Positions 1 through 42,399 are shown, numbered from the stretch's first letter. The stretch: DNA of 64,000 nt from Girardinichthys multiradiatus (GCF_021462225.1 NC_061794.1:41292914-41356913); one strand, 5' to 3'. The notes: generated by a model not told the origin, from the letters alone. Made by a program: numbers and translations.

Positions 1-139
1 GAACTGCCCCAGGGTCTGGATAAACCGTGCAGAGACCGGCAGTTCCGGGATGGGTTAATACCAGTGTGATCCACTCCAGAAACCAGACTGGCACAATACA
101 AAGCTGTACAAAGGTTTGGTGTGAATGCACTGTAAGGCA

Positions 140-262
140 GTGGTTCTCAGCCCTGGTCCTCAAGGACCACTGTCCGGGGGGTTTTAGCTTAATCTCTGCT
201 CCAGCACACACAACTAAAATGATTGCATTATCTCCTCATTATGCCATCAAGTTGTAAACCTG
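140..262. repeat. interspersed repeat fragment (TGGTCCTCAAGGACCA type)
   Basis: GTGGTTCTCAGCCCTGGTCC followed by AAGGACCACTGTCC and a CTGCTCCAGCACACACAACT stretch is a pattern I recognise from many teleost introns. Related fragments sit at 2638-2705 and 5397-5470. The family name is not assigned. Confidence 0.5.
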
Positions 263-537
263 TAAATCACCTGTTACCTCAAGTTAGGTGTGTGGCAGCA
301 GGGAAAGACGTAAAACATGCAGGTCAGCGGGCTGACATCCATTAGTTTAGGGTATAACCTTGATAATAACTTGAGATGCAGGCTTTTTTACAACAGTGTT
401 GCTCTTCCTCACAATACTTCAAACTAATGAGACATCTTGTTGAAGTTTTGTGAGATAAATGTTATACTTGTATTTTTTTTCATCATGATCCCAGCGCCTG
501 ACAGGTCTGGACTCCAAGGAGGGCATTTGATGTTATT

Positions 538-744
538 TTTTAAAAGGTATTTTTTTAAAGCACTAGTGGCCTTTATTTTTTTCGAATTTTTAAGTAGGTT
601 GTCGGGAAATAGTGTGGAGAGAGCGGGGGAAGGGAATGTTGTAAACAAATGGAGGGGTCGGGATTCAACCCCTGGACAGCCTGCGTCGAGGACTATGGCC
701 GCCATACATGAGTCGCACGCTTAACCCCTGCGCTACCAGGGCAC
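538..744 (-). repeat. tRNA-derived SINE, copy 1
   Basis: On the minus strand the element begins at 744 with a tRNA-like head (A-box-like TAGCGCAGGGGTTAAGC, B-box-like GGGTTGAATCC) and ends in an AT-rich tail holding AAAGGCCACTAGTGC. The same head and tail, in the same order, occur at 56858-57068, so the two are copies of one SINE family. This copy has a decayed B box and no clear target duplication. It lies left of the last recognised perlecan exon. Confidence 0.8.
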
Positions 745-869
745 ATCTTTAGAAAAAAGCCTCTATATGTGTATTTTAAGCAGACAAGACAAAGTAAATC
801 AATCAGAGAACAATATATATTACTTTTATATTTCAAGTAAGAACACAACCTCACAGAGGTAACTCTTAC

Positions 870-30544
<29,675 letters not shown>

Positions 30545-31290
30545 CTGGAACAAAGAGATTTATGGGGGTTGAAGTCTCCACAGAGAAATGTTACACCCAG
30601 TTGTATGCAAGGGCTCTGGATAGGTGGAAGGAAAACTAAAGCAGTGCCAGGAAATGGGGCATTGTGACCTGTTTACTTTTACCATCAATTATCACTCAGA
30701 GCCCCCTTCAAGGGTTTGCATGCAAATAAAAGCTCATCCAAGCTTGCTCAGTTGACAAGCTCCAAGATGCTATCCAATTTTCTGCGGTGCATTTTCCCAT
30801 CTCAATGTGGAATTTTGCAACAGATGTTCACGGCTGATTGCGACATACATATGAACAGACACAAAGCCAGAACAAGCAGCTGCATTGGAGATCCAAATGA
30901 CACAGATCTTAGTATGCTTTAAACTCCACACTCTTGGGTAAAGTAACATATCCAGCATACCAAGACTTTACAACTGTATCAATATTCTGGAATCAGGAGG
31001 TGGATATCACTGAAGCATTACAGTCACCTCCAGCAGCAGGGGAAACATCTGAGATTCATTCAGCATAATCAAAAAATTAATACCTGTGATCATCATTACA
31101 TTTCAGTCATTATGTGAACAGCGGCAAAGCAAGTAAAACCAGGAGAACATGTGGTTAAAGAACAAAGAGCAGACACAGCAATGAAAAACAACGTTAATAT
31201 AAGCTAAGAACTTTACTTATTCACACAAAAAAACAAAAAGAAAACTTAAAGGAAAACTATTAGGAGGCCAAAAAGTATGCAAATACTATT
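30545..31290. other. upstream intron 1, no gene seen
   Basis: DNA immediately 5' of perlecan exon 2. I looked on the minus strand for a short exon with Met, a hydrophobic run and a phase-0 donor and did not find one. Confidence 0.5.
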
Positions 31291-31294
31291 TTGT

Positions 31295-31770
31295 TAGTTA
31301 TGTGACCTGGGTGTCCACCTTGATGACAGACTGGACTGGTCAACCAACTGTGATGCCTTGTTTAATAAGGGGCAGAGTCGGCTTTGTACGCAGGCTAAAA
31401 TCATTTAACCGTAGTGAAAGGCTGTACATGTTTTACAAGTCTGTGGCTGAGAGTGCTCTGCTGTAGTTTGTTGGGGTGGTTTCAAATGACAGACAAGAAC
31501 AGGAAACGGCTGGACAAGCTCATCCGCAGGGCTGGCTCAGTTCTAGGGAGGAGTCTGGACTCTGTGGGGACTGTCCCTGAGAGGGGCTGCTGGAGGAAGG
31601 TAAAGAGCATCCTGGTCTGTGACAGTCACCTCATTCACCCCTTCCTGGCTGTGGAGGGAAGCAGTCAACGGCTCCGGTCACTGAGCTGCAGGAAGGAGTG
31701 CTCCAGGAGGTCATTTATCCCTACAGCCATTAGAATATATAACTCCAAGTGTGGTGTTGGGACCCACAGC
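31295..31770 (+). repeat. LINE fragment, C-terminal reverse-transcriptase region
   Basis: Reads, with frame changes, as DRLDWSTN-like, then KSFNRSERLYMFYKSVAESA near 31390-31460, RKRLDKLIRRAGSVLGRSLD and RRSFIPTAIRIYNSK. This is the region after the RT domain in fish non-LTR elements. No RT catalytic core is present. 5'-truncated and frameshifted. Confidence 0.7.
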
Positions 31771-31899
31771 CATGGATTTCAACATTAAACTCCGGTACAG
31801 ACGTTTCTGGAACTTTCAAAATAAATTGCATTTAACAGACTTTCAGCACAACTTCAGAAGGGGGAAGGGGGGGTAACAGACAAAGCGCGCTAATGTCTT

Positions 31900-33240
31900 T
31901 TGCTGGCAAAAAGACATAAACTCTTCAAACTGGATCCAAGAGTGTCATAAGATCACAAGTTAAGTATGAGTGAAGCACTGTTTGTGTACCTGGTGATTTC
32001 ATTCATAAAGAGGGGAAATTAAGGTACAAGCATTGCTGGCTTTCTCTCTGAGCCCTGCTGAAGCAAACGGTGTTCGAGAGAAACCCCTGAAAAGACGCGG
32101 TCTCCCAGTCTGGAAGGAAGACAGCAGAGACCGCCTCATCGTGTTAACCCGTGTGGTAAGCGGACAGAACGGGCCGCCCAGCTACAGCTCCGGAACTAAC
32201 CCTTTTGTTCACAGAGCGAACGCACCTTCAACCCGCCGCTTGAAGGGTGATTTTAAACACAGAAGATTGCTCATAACGCGCCATCCGCGCTTATGCATTT
32301 TAACCCTTATATTAACCGAGGTATTTTAAAGGTATATGTTTGTTTCTGGTGCTAAGCTATCCGTTTCTTTTGTTAGCTCAACGCTAACCGGTAACACGTG
32401 CTGCTACAGAATATTTTACAGAAAAGTTGTTAGTTTCAAGCTAGTGAATAATAGTCCCTAAACATTATTTCACTAAATCTGATAACTAAGTAAATCTCAT
32501 TAAGCCCCATTTCTCCAGAAAGATTAGGCTCTTTCCAAAATATTCCCTTAATATTTCTTCAGATATTATTTCAATAAAGCAGCTAATGAGACACTGTTGA
32601 GAATTAGTCACCCAGAAGGTTGGTTTTATTCAGCAGATCATTATTTAAAACATTATTTTATTAAAATAATAATTTATCTGATCTTGCATTGTGAATGGTT
32701 GTCTAAATGTTGCTGATTATTTCCTAAGTTGGTTCCAAGACTAACTTAACTTCACTTCCAGATTCTTCAAGATAATTCTTGGTTCTCAAACATAAACATT
32801 GTATGGTAATGTTGCATCACTCTTTTTGGTCATGATTTTCAATCATCTTTAATCAACTTGTTTATATTGTACATAGCCCATTAGTCTTCGTTATTCTTTA
32901 ATTCTGCTTGGTAGTTTAGTTGGATTGTTTTAGCATAGTAAAGAGTTTGTTGATTGAAATATGTTTGACTTTGAGTTGACTTATTTTTGTTAATAAATTC
33001 TTGTATTTTAAGAAATTGTGTGAATTCATGCCATATATGTGCAGAGTTTATGCTGTTCAATAATGTCAGAGCTCGTCTCACACCTTTCTATTTTGTCCTA
33101 ATACCATCGCCTTACTGGGCCGGTATTCACAGGACAACCCTTAACAGAGCAAAATATTATTTGATAAAATATTAAAATATTAAATAATATTCTCAGATTA
33201 ATAATCAGAACAGTGGTTAATTAATGGCATGGTTGGTTAC
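31900..33240. repeat. probable long interspersed repeat (LTR-like), family not assigned
   Basis: The stretch begins with CpG-rich DNA (AAAAGACGCGGTCTCCCAGT, AACGGGCCGCCCAGC) and continues into AT-rich DNA with TAATAATTTATCTGATCTTG, TTTGTTGATTGAAATATGTT and TACTGGGCCGGTATTCACAG. The wording is familiar to me as a dispersed teleost repeat. I could not define both ends or a TG...CA boundary. The plus-strand frame at 32033-32329 inside it shows no protein family. Confidence 0.4.
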
Positions 33241-33269
33241 ACTAAATGTCAATACATTTGAGCTACATT

Positions 33270-33985
33270 TAAACACTTCCATGCAAAAGTACTCTTACAT
33301 ACTGACCTTTTCCATATTTTGTCATATTACAACCACACATTTGAATGTATTGTTTTGGAATTTACTGTGACAGACCAAAACAAGGAAAAATAAAGATAAC
33401 TTTCTAAGATCTTTTGAAATAAAAATCAAACACATGGTCCGATCTTCCATGGGAGCTCTGGATGTATGTGTAGGTGAACCTCACTCTAGTTAGCTCCACT
33501 CATCTTTCCATCAACTCTGAGCTGCTTCCTTGTCTCTGCTGAAGAAATCCCACAGCATGACGGCCCCTCCACTATATTCCACAGTTGAGAAAATGTGTTC
33601 AGGGTCTTGTGCAGTGTTTGTTTTATTGCACACATATCATTTTGCATGTACGCCAAAGTATTTGACTTTGGTCTCACCCAGAGCATCTCCATCCACATTT
33701 TTTTCTGTTTCATCTACTTGACTTGAGGCAAAATGTAAACAGCACTTTCTTTTATGATTGACTCTGTTCTGGAGGACAGCTTTGTGGAACGCACAAAAAT
33801 ATTTGTCCTATTGACATAGATGCCCACCTAAGCTGTGGATCTTTGCAGCTCCTCCAAAGTAACTACTGACCTCTTGGCTGCTCTTTTGATCAACTATCTC
33901 CTTGCCTGGCTTTCAGTTTAGGTGGGCAGCCATGTCTTGGTAGGGTTGCTATTGCGCCAAAGTTAAAACGGCATATACTGCATAT
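33270..33985 (-). mobile_element. Tc1-like transposon relic
   Basis: On the plus strand it shows, in reverse, the order of a common fish Tc1 transposase: CACAGCATGACGGCCCCTCC (GGGS-like region), GACTTTGGTCTCACCCAGAG (DET box), GTGGATCTTTGCAGCTCCTC and GCAGCCATGTCTTGGTAGGG. A decayed terminal repeat (TTTTGTCATATTACAACCAC) is at 33320. The middle is deleted and no frame is open. Confidence 0.8.
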
Positions 33986-36670
33986 TTAAGTGCTTGGTAC
34001 ACCAGTATTAAATTTGGTGACGCTTGTTGTTAAATGCAGCAGAACCTGCTTGGGCACAACAATGTTTGACCTAAAGTCATAAATAAACTGCTTACCAACC
34101 CAAAGGTTCTTAACACTGTATAATATCGTATCTGTTCACTGCAAGTCATATTGTCATCATATATTGAATGTTTTTCTGAAAATACAACTCTCAGAACAGC
34201 CCCAACAAATGCTGATTTATTTCAAAAGCAATAGTATACAAACCCAATACAAAAGAAAAATGCCATAACAATGAGAAAAAACATCTTCCTGTGGTATAAA
34301 CAACAAATATCAGACAGGAGGAGGCACAAAGCTTAGCCAGCCACTCATACCCGATTATCTTGATAAAGTTCACTGTGCCGCCTGACTAAAGCACAGAGTG
34401 CGTTTATCTCTGCTTTCACCATCCCAGAGCCCACGCTGCTCACATTCTGCCCATAAGTTTAGATTTGACACTGGCAGAATGCCACCCCAAGCATTTCAAG
34501 TTGGCATGGCCCGCTAGTTCCGATTTCCACCATACTCTGTCATGCCAGGTTTCCCATTTAAATAGCGCCAGCTAATAAATAACTAAATCAATCCCCCCAA
34601 ATCCTCTCTACCCTGAGTGAACACCCGTACAACAACACTCCCGGGATGGCCGTGAAAGGAAACTGCTGACTAACCAAATTCTTTTCAGCTGTGCCGACCA
34701 GACAAACATTGGAGTGATCATCTCCTGCTTCCCGCTCCCTTGGGATGAGGTATGATCTGGACATGTTAGATGCCATCTGAGCACCAACCTTCACAAACTT
34801 GCATTAATGGGGGGAGCGGATCCTAAATCTGTTATGACAGCAAATGCCAATCTGCTCACAGGTAAAGGAGAGTTGGGAAGCATAAGAAAAAGTTTTTCCT
34901 CACTTTGCAACAGCACTCAAGTTCAGATACAAGTTTGACCTTCACTCCAAGCCATGTGGGGGCGAGCCACGCCTGTGGTGTTAAGATAAAGAACTCTCGG
35001 TAACTGTTTGAACTCAACACCACCCGGAGTTCACCAGCCTCCAGCTCAACTGGTAACTTATCTCCAGTGGAACGAATGCTAACTAGGAATATACCCCTAA
35101 AAAAATGCACACACAAGAACAAACATGACCAACACACATTCCTACAGCTATAGATTCAAGTGGTTACTTAGGCTCTCTGAGTGTTTTTAGACTTATGCTT
35201 CCAGATTACTGAAGGCTCATTGTCTTGTACAATTATTTACACTCCATTCTTTATCTGTGGCTACTGGTTAATGCTAACAGTATTGTATGCTAATTTTTTC
35301 TGAAATGAAGATGACCAGACTGTAATTTTGACAGCACATTGGGTTTTAAAATCTAATTTCACTTCAGCAAACTGCACTGAATAAAAACATTAAACATTAA
35401 AAATGCCCTGAAGTTTGTTGCCTTACAACTTTTCTTTTTTTACTGACTGGAACAAAATTCAAGCATATGTGTAGCATTGTTTTTCTATTAACTTCATTTT
35501 AGTTGCAATATGGTACTCTGTATCAGTAAATGTTTAATGACTCAGGATCAACATACCAGACAAAAACATCATGATTGGTGAATCAGAAGCAGTGTCTGTC
35601 TGTCTGTTTTCACATTGTATGTGGATTTGTCATATTTGAAATAAAATTGTATTAATGATTTTTAAGAACAGCTACTCTCATGATTGTGTGGTTTACATCC
35701 AACCGCCAAGCTAAGTTTATGCTCAGACTAAGCAGGGATTTTTAAGAACTATGGAAAAGCTGTAGCCACTAATGCTTAGAATGAGCACATGGACTGTGAA
35801 CATCTGCTGTCAGCATTATTAAAACCAAACACATTAAACGTATTGGGGCATTTGTTGTACAGTTGTACACATGCAAGTCAGACTCTATCACAGATAGACA
35901 ATCCCTCCCCTGGCAACATTTTAGGGACATTCAAAGCCTTGCCAGAGGAGGCGTGAGAAGAATCCTTTAGGGATCTCCATATCGCCCACTCTGCTCATAA
36001 ACCCTCTGAAACAGCTGCAAGGACAATCTGTGAGAAACATCTTGGAAACAGGGCAGATGTGTCACACAGGCAGAGAAACTGGACTGAGCTCAACTTTTTG
36101 GATTTTCACACACAATGTTCTCTTGTGAGAGTACAATGGTAATAGGAGGAACAGAGGCTCACACAACCCATCGGCGTTTGTCCCAATGGAGTGTATTATG
36201 AGCATATACACAGTAAGATGAAAAGCAATATATTTTCCCTTGCAGGCACGTGATAAAAGTGCCAAATATTGACCTTAATTTCAAGCCAAAAACAGTCTTG
36301 ATTCTCCATCCTTCGCTAACCACACTTCACTCTATACTGCGTTCTGCTCCTTACAGAACAACAATATGTGCTTGAACTGGAGGCAGCAGGATGTGTGAAA
36401 CAAGAATGTAATGCAAACTGCAATAAGGAACATGTCAATGAAAGCTTTATACATACTCTTTAGATACCACAGACTAAAACACCCTAGCAAGCACTGCCAG
36501 GCACACATGAGGGCGGCCCTGCAGGATCCATCAACTCCCTTTACATGATGTGCTGCTATCTGAGATAAATGTTCAGGAGTATTAACTGAGAAGCAGTAAA
36601 TCAGGTCCCCTACAAAACAGCATTCATGTTAAAACATCTATATACATATAAAGATTTATTCAAAATGACA
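33986..36670. other. no recognised feature
   Basis: AT-rich, with short frames only. No RNA gene, transposon end or splice pair recognised. Confidence 0.5.
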
Positions 36671-36674
36671 AGAT

Positions 36675-37330
36675 AAGGCCGCTTTATTAGTTACACCGGT
36701 TCAATTGCTTGCTAACACTAACTGCTGGTCTACTGGGATTTCCACGCAATGATTGCTCAGGTTTACAGGAAATGGTCTGAGAAAAGAAAATATCCAGTTA
36801 GCAGCAGTTGTGTAGATGAAAATATTTTGGTGGTGAACGAGAACGGACAGACTGGCTCAAGATGATAGAAGGACAACAGTAGCTCAAATAATGCATGAAA
36901 GGTATGCCGTATACCATCTCTGAATGCCCAGCACATCAATCTGTAATGCAGATGGGCTACAGCGCCATAAGAACACACCTGGGTCCAGTAATGTCAGCTA
37001 GGACCTGAAAACTGAGGCTTGGACAATAACAGACTGAAGAAATAGTGCCTGATTCAATTAGCCTTGATTTAAATTACAACATTCAGATAGTAGGCTAAGA
37101 ATCTGGTAAAAAAACAACATGAAAACATGGATCCGTCTTACCCTCTATTAACAGTTCAGGCTGGAGGCAAGGTGTAATAGTATGGGGGATATTGTCTTGG
37201 CCCCTTGGTACCAGCTGAGCATTGGTAAAACATCACAGCCTTCCTGAGTATTATTGCTGCCAGTGTGACCCCTATGTGCCCATCATCTGACAGCAATGCC
37301 AAACATGGGACTTTAAAACAATACTTACAC
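36675..37330 (+). mobile_element. relic of the 18800-type Tc1 element
   Basis: GCCGCTTTATTAGTTACACC is the decayed left end. It is followed by AAAATATCCAGTTAGCAGCA, AGAACGGACAGACTGGCTCA, GGACAACAGTAGCTCAAATA and GAAAACATGGATCCGTC, all paralleled at the same relative places in the element at 18800-20010. The right end is missing and the transposase is unreadable. Confidence 0.85.
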
Positions 37331-38007
37331 CAATAAGATAATGATTTGTGGTCTTAAAATACAGAAAATGGTCTTATGAATTGTTTTTTCCCTGTATGCT
37401 TTACCTTGTGAGTGACAAAATGGAAAAAAAGATATGTCAAAGACAGGTGGTTTGTTTTGCAGATCCAGGTAGACAAGGCTAGATTGTGGTAACAGGGAAA
37501 CTATGTGAATATGTGTGGAACAAAAAATGTCTTGGAGCGTTTTCTGAACTGAAAAACTGCCACTTTTGATGCTGGAGCCTCTGTTGGAGAAAGTGCTTGT
37601 TGAGTGAAGGCCTTTTTGCTTTCTGCTACTCTTTGGGATGTCTACAAAAAGTGTAATCCAAAGTGACTGAACATGTAAGACAAACTCTGTTTGACATTTT
37701 CTGCAATTGTCTCCTCAAAGTGCTCCATAACTAAATGTGTGGGTGCAACAAACACCCTTGGTATTTTCTGGGAGACTGGACTAAGAGTGGAGCCAAAAGT
37801 GAAGGAAAAATCTAGATTTTTTAATGCATACTTTGAGTGCCTGCCTGGCCATCTTCCCCCAGGACATTCATTATCTCTCCCACACTGCAGTCATGCCAGG
37901 CAGTTCACAATGAGCTTGGTTTTCTACTGTGAAGGAGCACTGAATGTGGCACTGTTTAAAAGTCTCCTTTCAAGTTACCTAAATTAAGGCCACCTTGTCA
38001 ATGTGTG

Positions 38008-38052
<45 letters not shown>

Positions 38053-39170
38053 AAACTATCAATTACACTGCCTGGTTTCTAATACAGATCATGCTATGTT
38101 TAGTTTGATCACCTTTAGTTTGGATTAGAACATGTTCCCGAAAGCAGAGAGGGCCAATTTTAAGTTCGATCAGCCCTGACCATTGACTGAACAATCAGAA
38201 GCTCAAACACCCGAGCTTTATCTGATTAGTAAACACACCATACCCAAGCACTAACAGATTAAGCATACAGCATTGTTCAGTGTGGGAGATGTTAACTGTA
38301 GGAAGAAGACACAAAGTAAGACATTTTCAGTTTCAGTGAGATGCTTTTCAGATGAACTCTGAGGAAAAACTGAAGACGTGGGAAGCTATTTAATAGAAAA
38401 GTGATTTCTACAGAGGCAAGTCAGCTGTTCATTCAGGCTGCTACAACAAAGAGCAAGACTTCAGCTGGTGCTGGTCATGCTTCGGCTCAGCTTTCTTTTT
38501 AACTTTGCAGTTTTGGTCACATTGTTCCTGACTTTTATTTTGGGTACAAAAGGGAGCAGTCTGCCAGAATACATATTTGTATGTGTCTTGTAGACGTTTT
38601 GTCAGACTAGAGGATATTGTAATTATTGGACTATGGGTTAAATGACTTATCAACTAAAATATATTCATCAATGCAGTATTTTTCCAATAGCAGGCTATGA
38701 CTTGATTTTTTTTAATTATATATAGCTTAATTTTTCTTTTCTTAAGCCAAGAAGTCTATTAAGCTAAAACCACAAATCTCAAAAATCACCTCTGCCAATG
38801 GAAAAGCTTGATCCACATAGAAAATTGTGTCTGCCACACCTTGCTGATTTGCTGTCCCTTTACTTTATGTGAGGTATGTGGCAAACAAATAATGCCTCCA
38901 GCTAGTAAGCATCAGCCACACAAACTCTTACACACTCACCATTCTTTATACCAACACTTACTGTAAAGAGAGCCTTGTCAAAAAAAAAGGATCCAGCCTG
39001 TGCAGACTTGTGTATATGGTGCAGCAATACACATCTGTGTTTAGACAGAGATAAAATGTTGACATCTACGGCCTTTTTCTTGTTCCGTTAAACATGGGCA
39101 AACAATAAGAAAAATATCACTCATTATTAGAAACCTGAGATTTCTAATTATTGATTTCTGGGAATCAAAG
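37331..39170. other. no gene; CT microsatellite inside
   Basis: AT-rich DNA without recognised genes. A (CT)n tract lies at 38009-38052. Confidence 0.5.
38009..38052. repeat. (CT)n microsatellite
   Basis: About 22 CT units with one TTT interruption. Confidence 0.97.
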
Positions 39171-39228
39171 GTTACAGTGGCTTGCCAAAGTGTTCAGACT
39201 CCTTGAACTTTTCACATTTTGTCACATT

Positions 39229-39577
39229 TAGAGCTGCACAATACACCTAATTGCAGTTTCCTTTGCAATAGCAGTGGGTGTGATATTGTCATTGCAAAAG
39301 ACTGATTGGATTCAATATTATATGTCATACATTCATACTCTGTATAGCTATGATGCATTTGGCCAGTTAAATGTACCCTAGTGTTGTCTTGCCTGCAGCA
39401 GGTCTTTGTGACTAAGATGATACAGCTCGTAGAGCATATTCTGTGGTGGCAAAGAAAGAAGAGTTATCTCACCATCATTGAATCTTCAAAATGAAAGTTA
39501 ATCATGATCAATATAGTTATCACAATTTTAAGCAATAGTATCACAGTTAAATATTGCCTTGAATTTGTGCAGCTCTA
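39229..39577. mobile_element. hAT-type MITE with perfect 8-bp target duplication
   Basis: Termini TAGAGCTGCACAA and TTGTGCAGCTCTA are perfect 13-bp inverted repeats. GTCACATT at 39221-39228 is repeated at 39578-39585, the 8-bp duplication typical of hAT elements. Length 349 bp, no coding capacity. Removing it and one duplication restores a continuous Tc1 terminal repeat. Confidence 0.92.
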
Positions 39578-39676
39578 GTCACATTACAGCTGCCAACTTC
39601 AATGTATTTTTTGGGGACTTGTAGATGAAGGTGTTGACAAAAACTAAACTATTTGGCATACATGCAAATCATTATT

Positions 39677-40278
39677 GCCCCTTTTTCATTAGTACCTACT
39701 CTACTTGACTCGGGTCGGGTCGACTCTACACAGTTTGATTCGTTTTACATTAAAATTGAGTACCATCTCAATGTGGGTGGGATCGTCAAAAGCATGGCGG
39801 CCCCACAGTCTGGAAAAGTGATGTGATTTGTAGTGACACAAACGCAACAACGGCCTTGACTGCTGCTCAGTCTATGGCTGTTGTCAGACTCAGAGTGACA
39901 GAACAGAGGCAGAGAAGGCTGCGGGCAGCAAGATGAAACACTCTGAATGAGTACAGGAGAGAGAAGGAAGCCATAGAGGGCTTTTAAACTGAAGGAAACA
40001 AACTAGAGGACATGTCACGGTAAGCTAACCCTACCTAATGCTAGCTTGATGTAGTGGCCATATAAGTCCAGCATACAATGGTTTAATGGTTGAAAATATC
40101 AGTTATTAAAATATCCTGTGATATCAATGACTCACAGCAGTGGGTTTTTAGCATGACTCAGCATGGTTGGAACTGCAAGCAAGCAGGTACTTAAAATAGT
40201 ACCTGCTTGCCGTAACCATTACTACTGGAAAAGTCTAAAAGATGCGTAGATCCTAAGTAGGGACTAGTGGAAAGGGGC
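39677..40278. mobile_element. MITE with GCCCCTTT termini
   Basis: Left end GCCCCTTTTTCATTAGTACC then TACT; right end AGTAGGGACTAGTGG then AAAGGGGC, an inverted copy with a few mismatches over about 24 bp. Inside are an ACTCGGGTCGGGTCGACTC stretch and a 13-bp-stem hairpin at 40179-40210. No clear target duplication; superfamily not assigned. Confidence 0.7.
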
Positions 40279-40390
40279 AAATCAACCTGAACACACATCC
40301 CCATCTTGAAACATGGCGGTAGCTGCATCATGCTGTGGGGATACTTTGCTTCAACAGCAACAGAGAAGTTGGTCAGAGTGGAGTGAGGTA

Positions 40391-42395
40391 AATGAAAATA
40401 CATATAGATAATATACATGATGTAATAATTTAGATCAAAACTTACTCATTTGTTAGAAGTCCCAAATCTAGACATACCTTTTATTGAAGAAATTAAAATT
40501 TGCAAAAGAGTTTTTTTTGCAGATGCTGCAACTCCGGGATGCTGAATACAAATGTATGCCACACTTTTTGTATTTTTATTAGCCAAAAACTGTAAAACCA
40601 TGCTTTTAATTTTTCTTCTGCTTCACAGGTATGCTCTACTTTGTTTTGCTCTATTACATAAAATCTCAATAAAAACACACAGGTGGTAATAACGTGAAAA
40701 AGCTTTTAGGGTTTATGAAACCTTTTCTTAGGTACCGCAACTTGTCCGTTTCCCAAGTTAGTCCATCTATAAACCTTAAATTGACAATCAGTATAGGTCA
40801 AAACTGAAAACACCAAGAGCCTTCAGGGAGATCAGGCCCATAACTTGCAAACTATGGGTGAGTCACTGTAATGTATTCCAGGCCAAAAGTCACAAGCTGG
40901 CGACATGGCGACCAGACAAGGAGCAGGGATCATAGGCCGGCTGTGAAACAAGACACCTGAGCCAGAATCTCAGCGTAATGTATCTGTCATGGCACTTTTC
41001 CAGCTCAAAGAATAGCAAAATGACAAGAACCCCAAACGATCTAAAGAGTAACAAAGCATATATAGTTAGCATTTTTTTTACAATCACAAAAGTTGGAGAA
41101 AAAAAACAGCAGATGGGGATAAATTATGTGTTAAAATGCCAGCTGAGCAAGAGTATTACATTCTTCAAGAACCTTTAGAGTGCCTTTAAAAGCCATTGTT
41201 TAATACGTTTTTTACTGTGGGTAGGATAATGGAGCATGACCACATTGTGTGTGTGTGGAGCCCAACTGACAACCACAGAAACACCAACATTTATTTTATC
41301 ACCTCAACAGGGGCTCCCAGCGGGACAATCTTCCACTGGTGAAATCTAAAGCTCCCCCAGTATCAGTGAACAAAAAGGCCAGAAATCTACCCCCCAATTA
41401 CACATGCAGGTATTAATGAATGCATGCACTTAAAACCCACTCAGAACCACATGGTTTTCAGACCACTTTAAGCCAAGAATGAAGCTATTCTGTTTCTGTT
41501 TTAATAGGGCACTGCGGTTGGTGGAAAAGGCCAAATGATTGTGTTCAGGGTTTAACTGAGGTGGTCTTATAGTAGAAAAATATTCCAGGAAAAAAATTGT
41601 ATAGGAAAACCCAAAAAGCCACATGTGGCAGTCTAGATTTTTCCTTACCTACACTAAATGTCCCAGCAAACATAAACACTGTACGAGTAATTTGGTCCGT
41701 AAATAGTGTCAGTGTGTGTTTCCGGTAAATAGAGCTGTGAGAAGGGGACTGAGGGGGCCGGTTCCCCCAGACGACAGCTGACAGCCGAGGTGCTGAGACC
41801 TGTGACGGCTCGGAGGAGCAGAGACACTCTAGCTTCTTTTGCCCTCTCTTGTTTATTTATAACAGAAAGAGTCACTGTTAAAGCCTTGTTGTGTCACTTA
41901 GGAGGTCTGCTTTTCCTCCCACTGGACCCAAAGGGATAAGGGATCTGAACTGGGTTAACATGTATCTGACACCGATACCCAAAACCACCTCAACAGAAAG
42001 ATAAAGCTTAGGTTTAGCTGCCAAAAAAGGAATATTTTTAAGGATATTTTTTCCTACTTCAAGCAAGTGCTAAACTGTTCACAGTGAAGCATGGAAACAT
42101 TCACCCTCAGATAGTTCTCTTTACCAATTTAAACAGTACAAAACAAAAGAATTGTTGAGCAATGTTAAAAGATAATGAGGAATGTCACCTCACAGCGGGA
42201 AAAATATCAGGGGTTAAATAAAATCAAACTGGAATGTTAGTTTAAGCTGCTAAGACAATCAATAAGGTGTGGAGTCCAGGATTTCATAAGCCACAAATTG
42301 GTTTTAACTTGTCACTTAGAGACTGGCTAATACAAGTGTTCCAATCAATGATCCAAATTCAACCAGTAGAAAGCCCTTAAAGATATGTAGTGTTT
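40391..42395. other. no recognised feature
   Basis: AT-rich, short frames only on both strands. A minus frame at 41654-41875 was examined as a possible signal-peptide exon and not accepted. Confidence 0.5.
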
Positions 42396-42399
42396 AAGG

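Larger units (their letters stand above)
39175..40390 (+). mobile_element. Tc1-like relic split by two MITEs
   Basis: Left end GTGGCTTGCCAAAGTGTTCA with CTTTTCACATTTTGTCACAT continues, after the insert at 39229-39577, as TACAGCTGCCAACTTCAATG. After the second insert (39677-40278) it resumes with CATCTTGAAACATGGCGGTA and GCATCATGCTGTGGGGATAC, the GGGS/WGYF region of the transposase. The rest is lost. Confidence 0.8.

Noticed and set aside
1..869. Next perlecan laminin-EGF exon
   Set aside because: No minus-strand frame with the expected cysteine spacing and splice pair was seen; only a SINE and a repeat fragment.
32033..32329. 98-codon plus-strand open frame in a CpG-rich patch
   Set aside because: No family resemblance; lies in a stretch I judge to be a dispersed repeat.
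41654..41875. Candidate signal-peptide exon for perlecan
   Set aside because: No clean hydrophobic core after Met and no phase-0 donor at a suitable distance.
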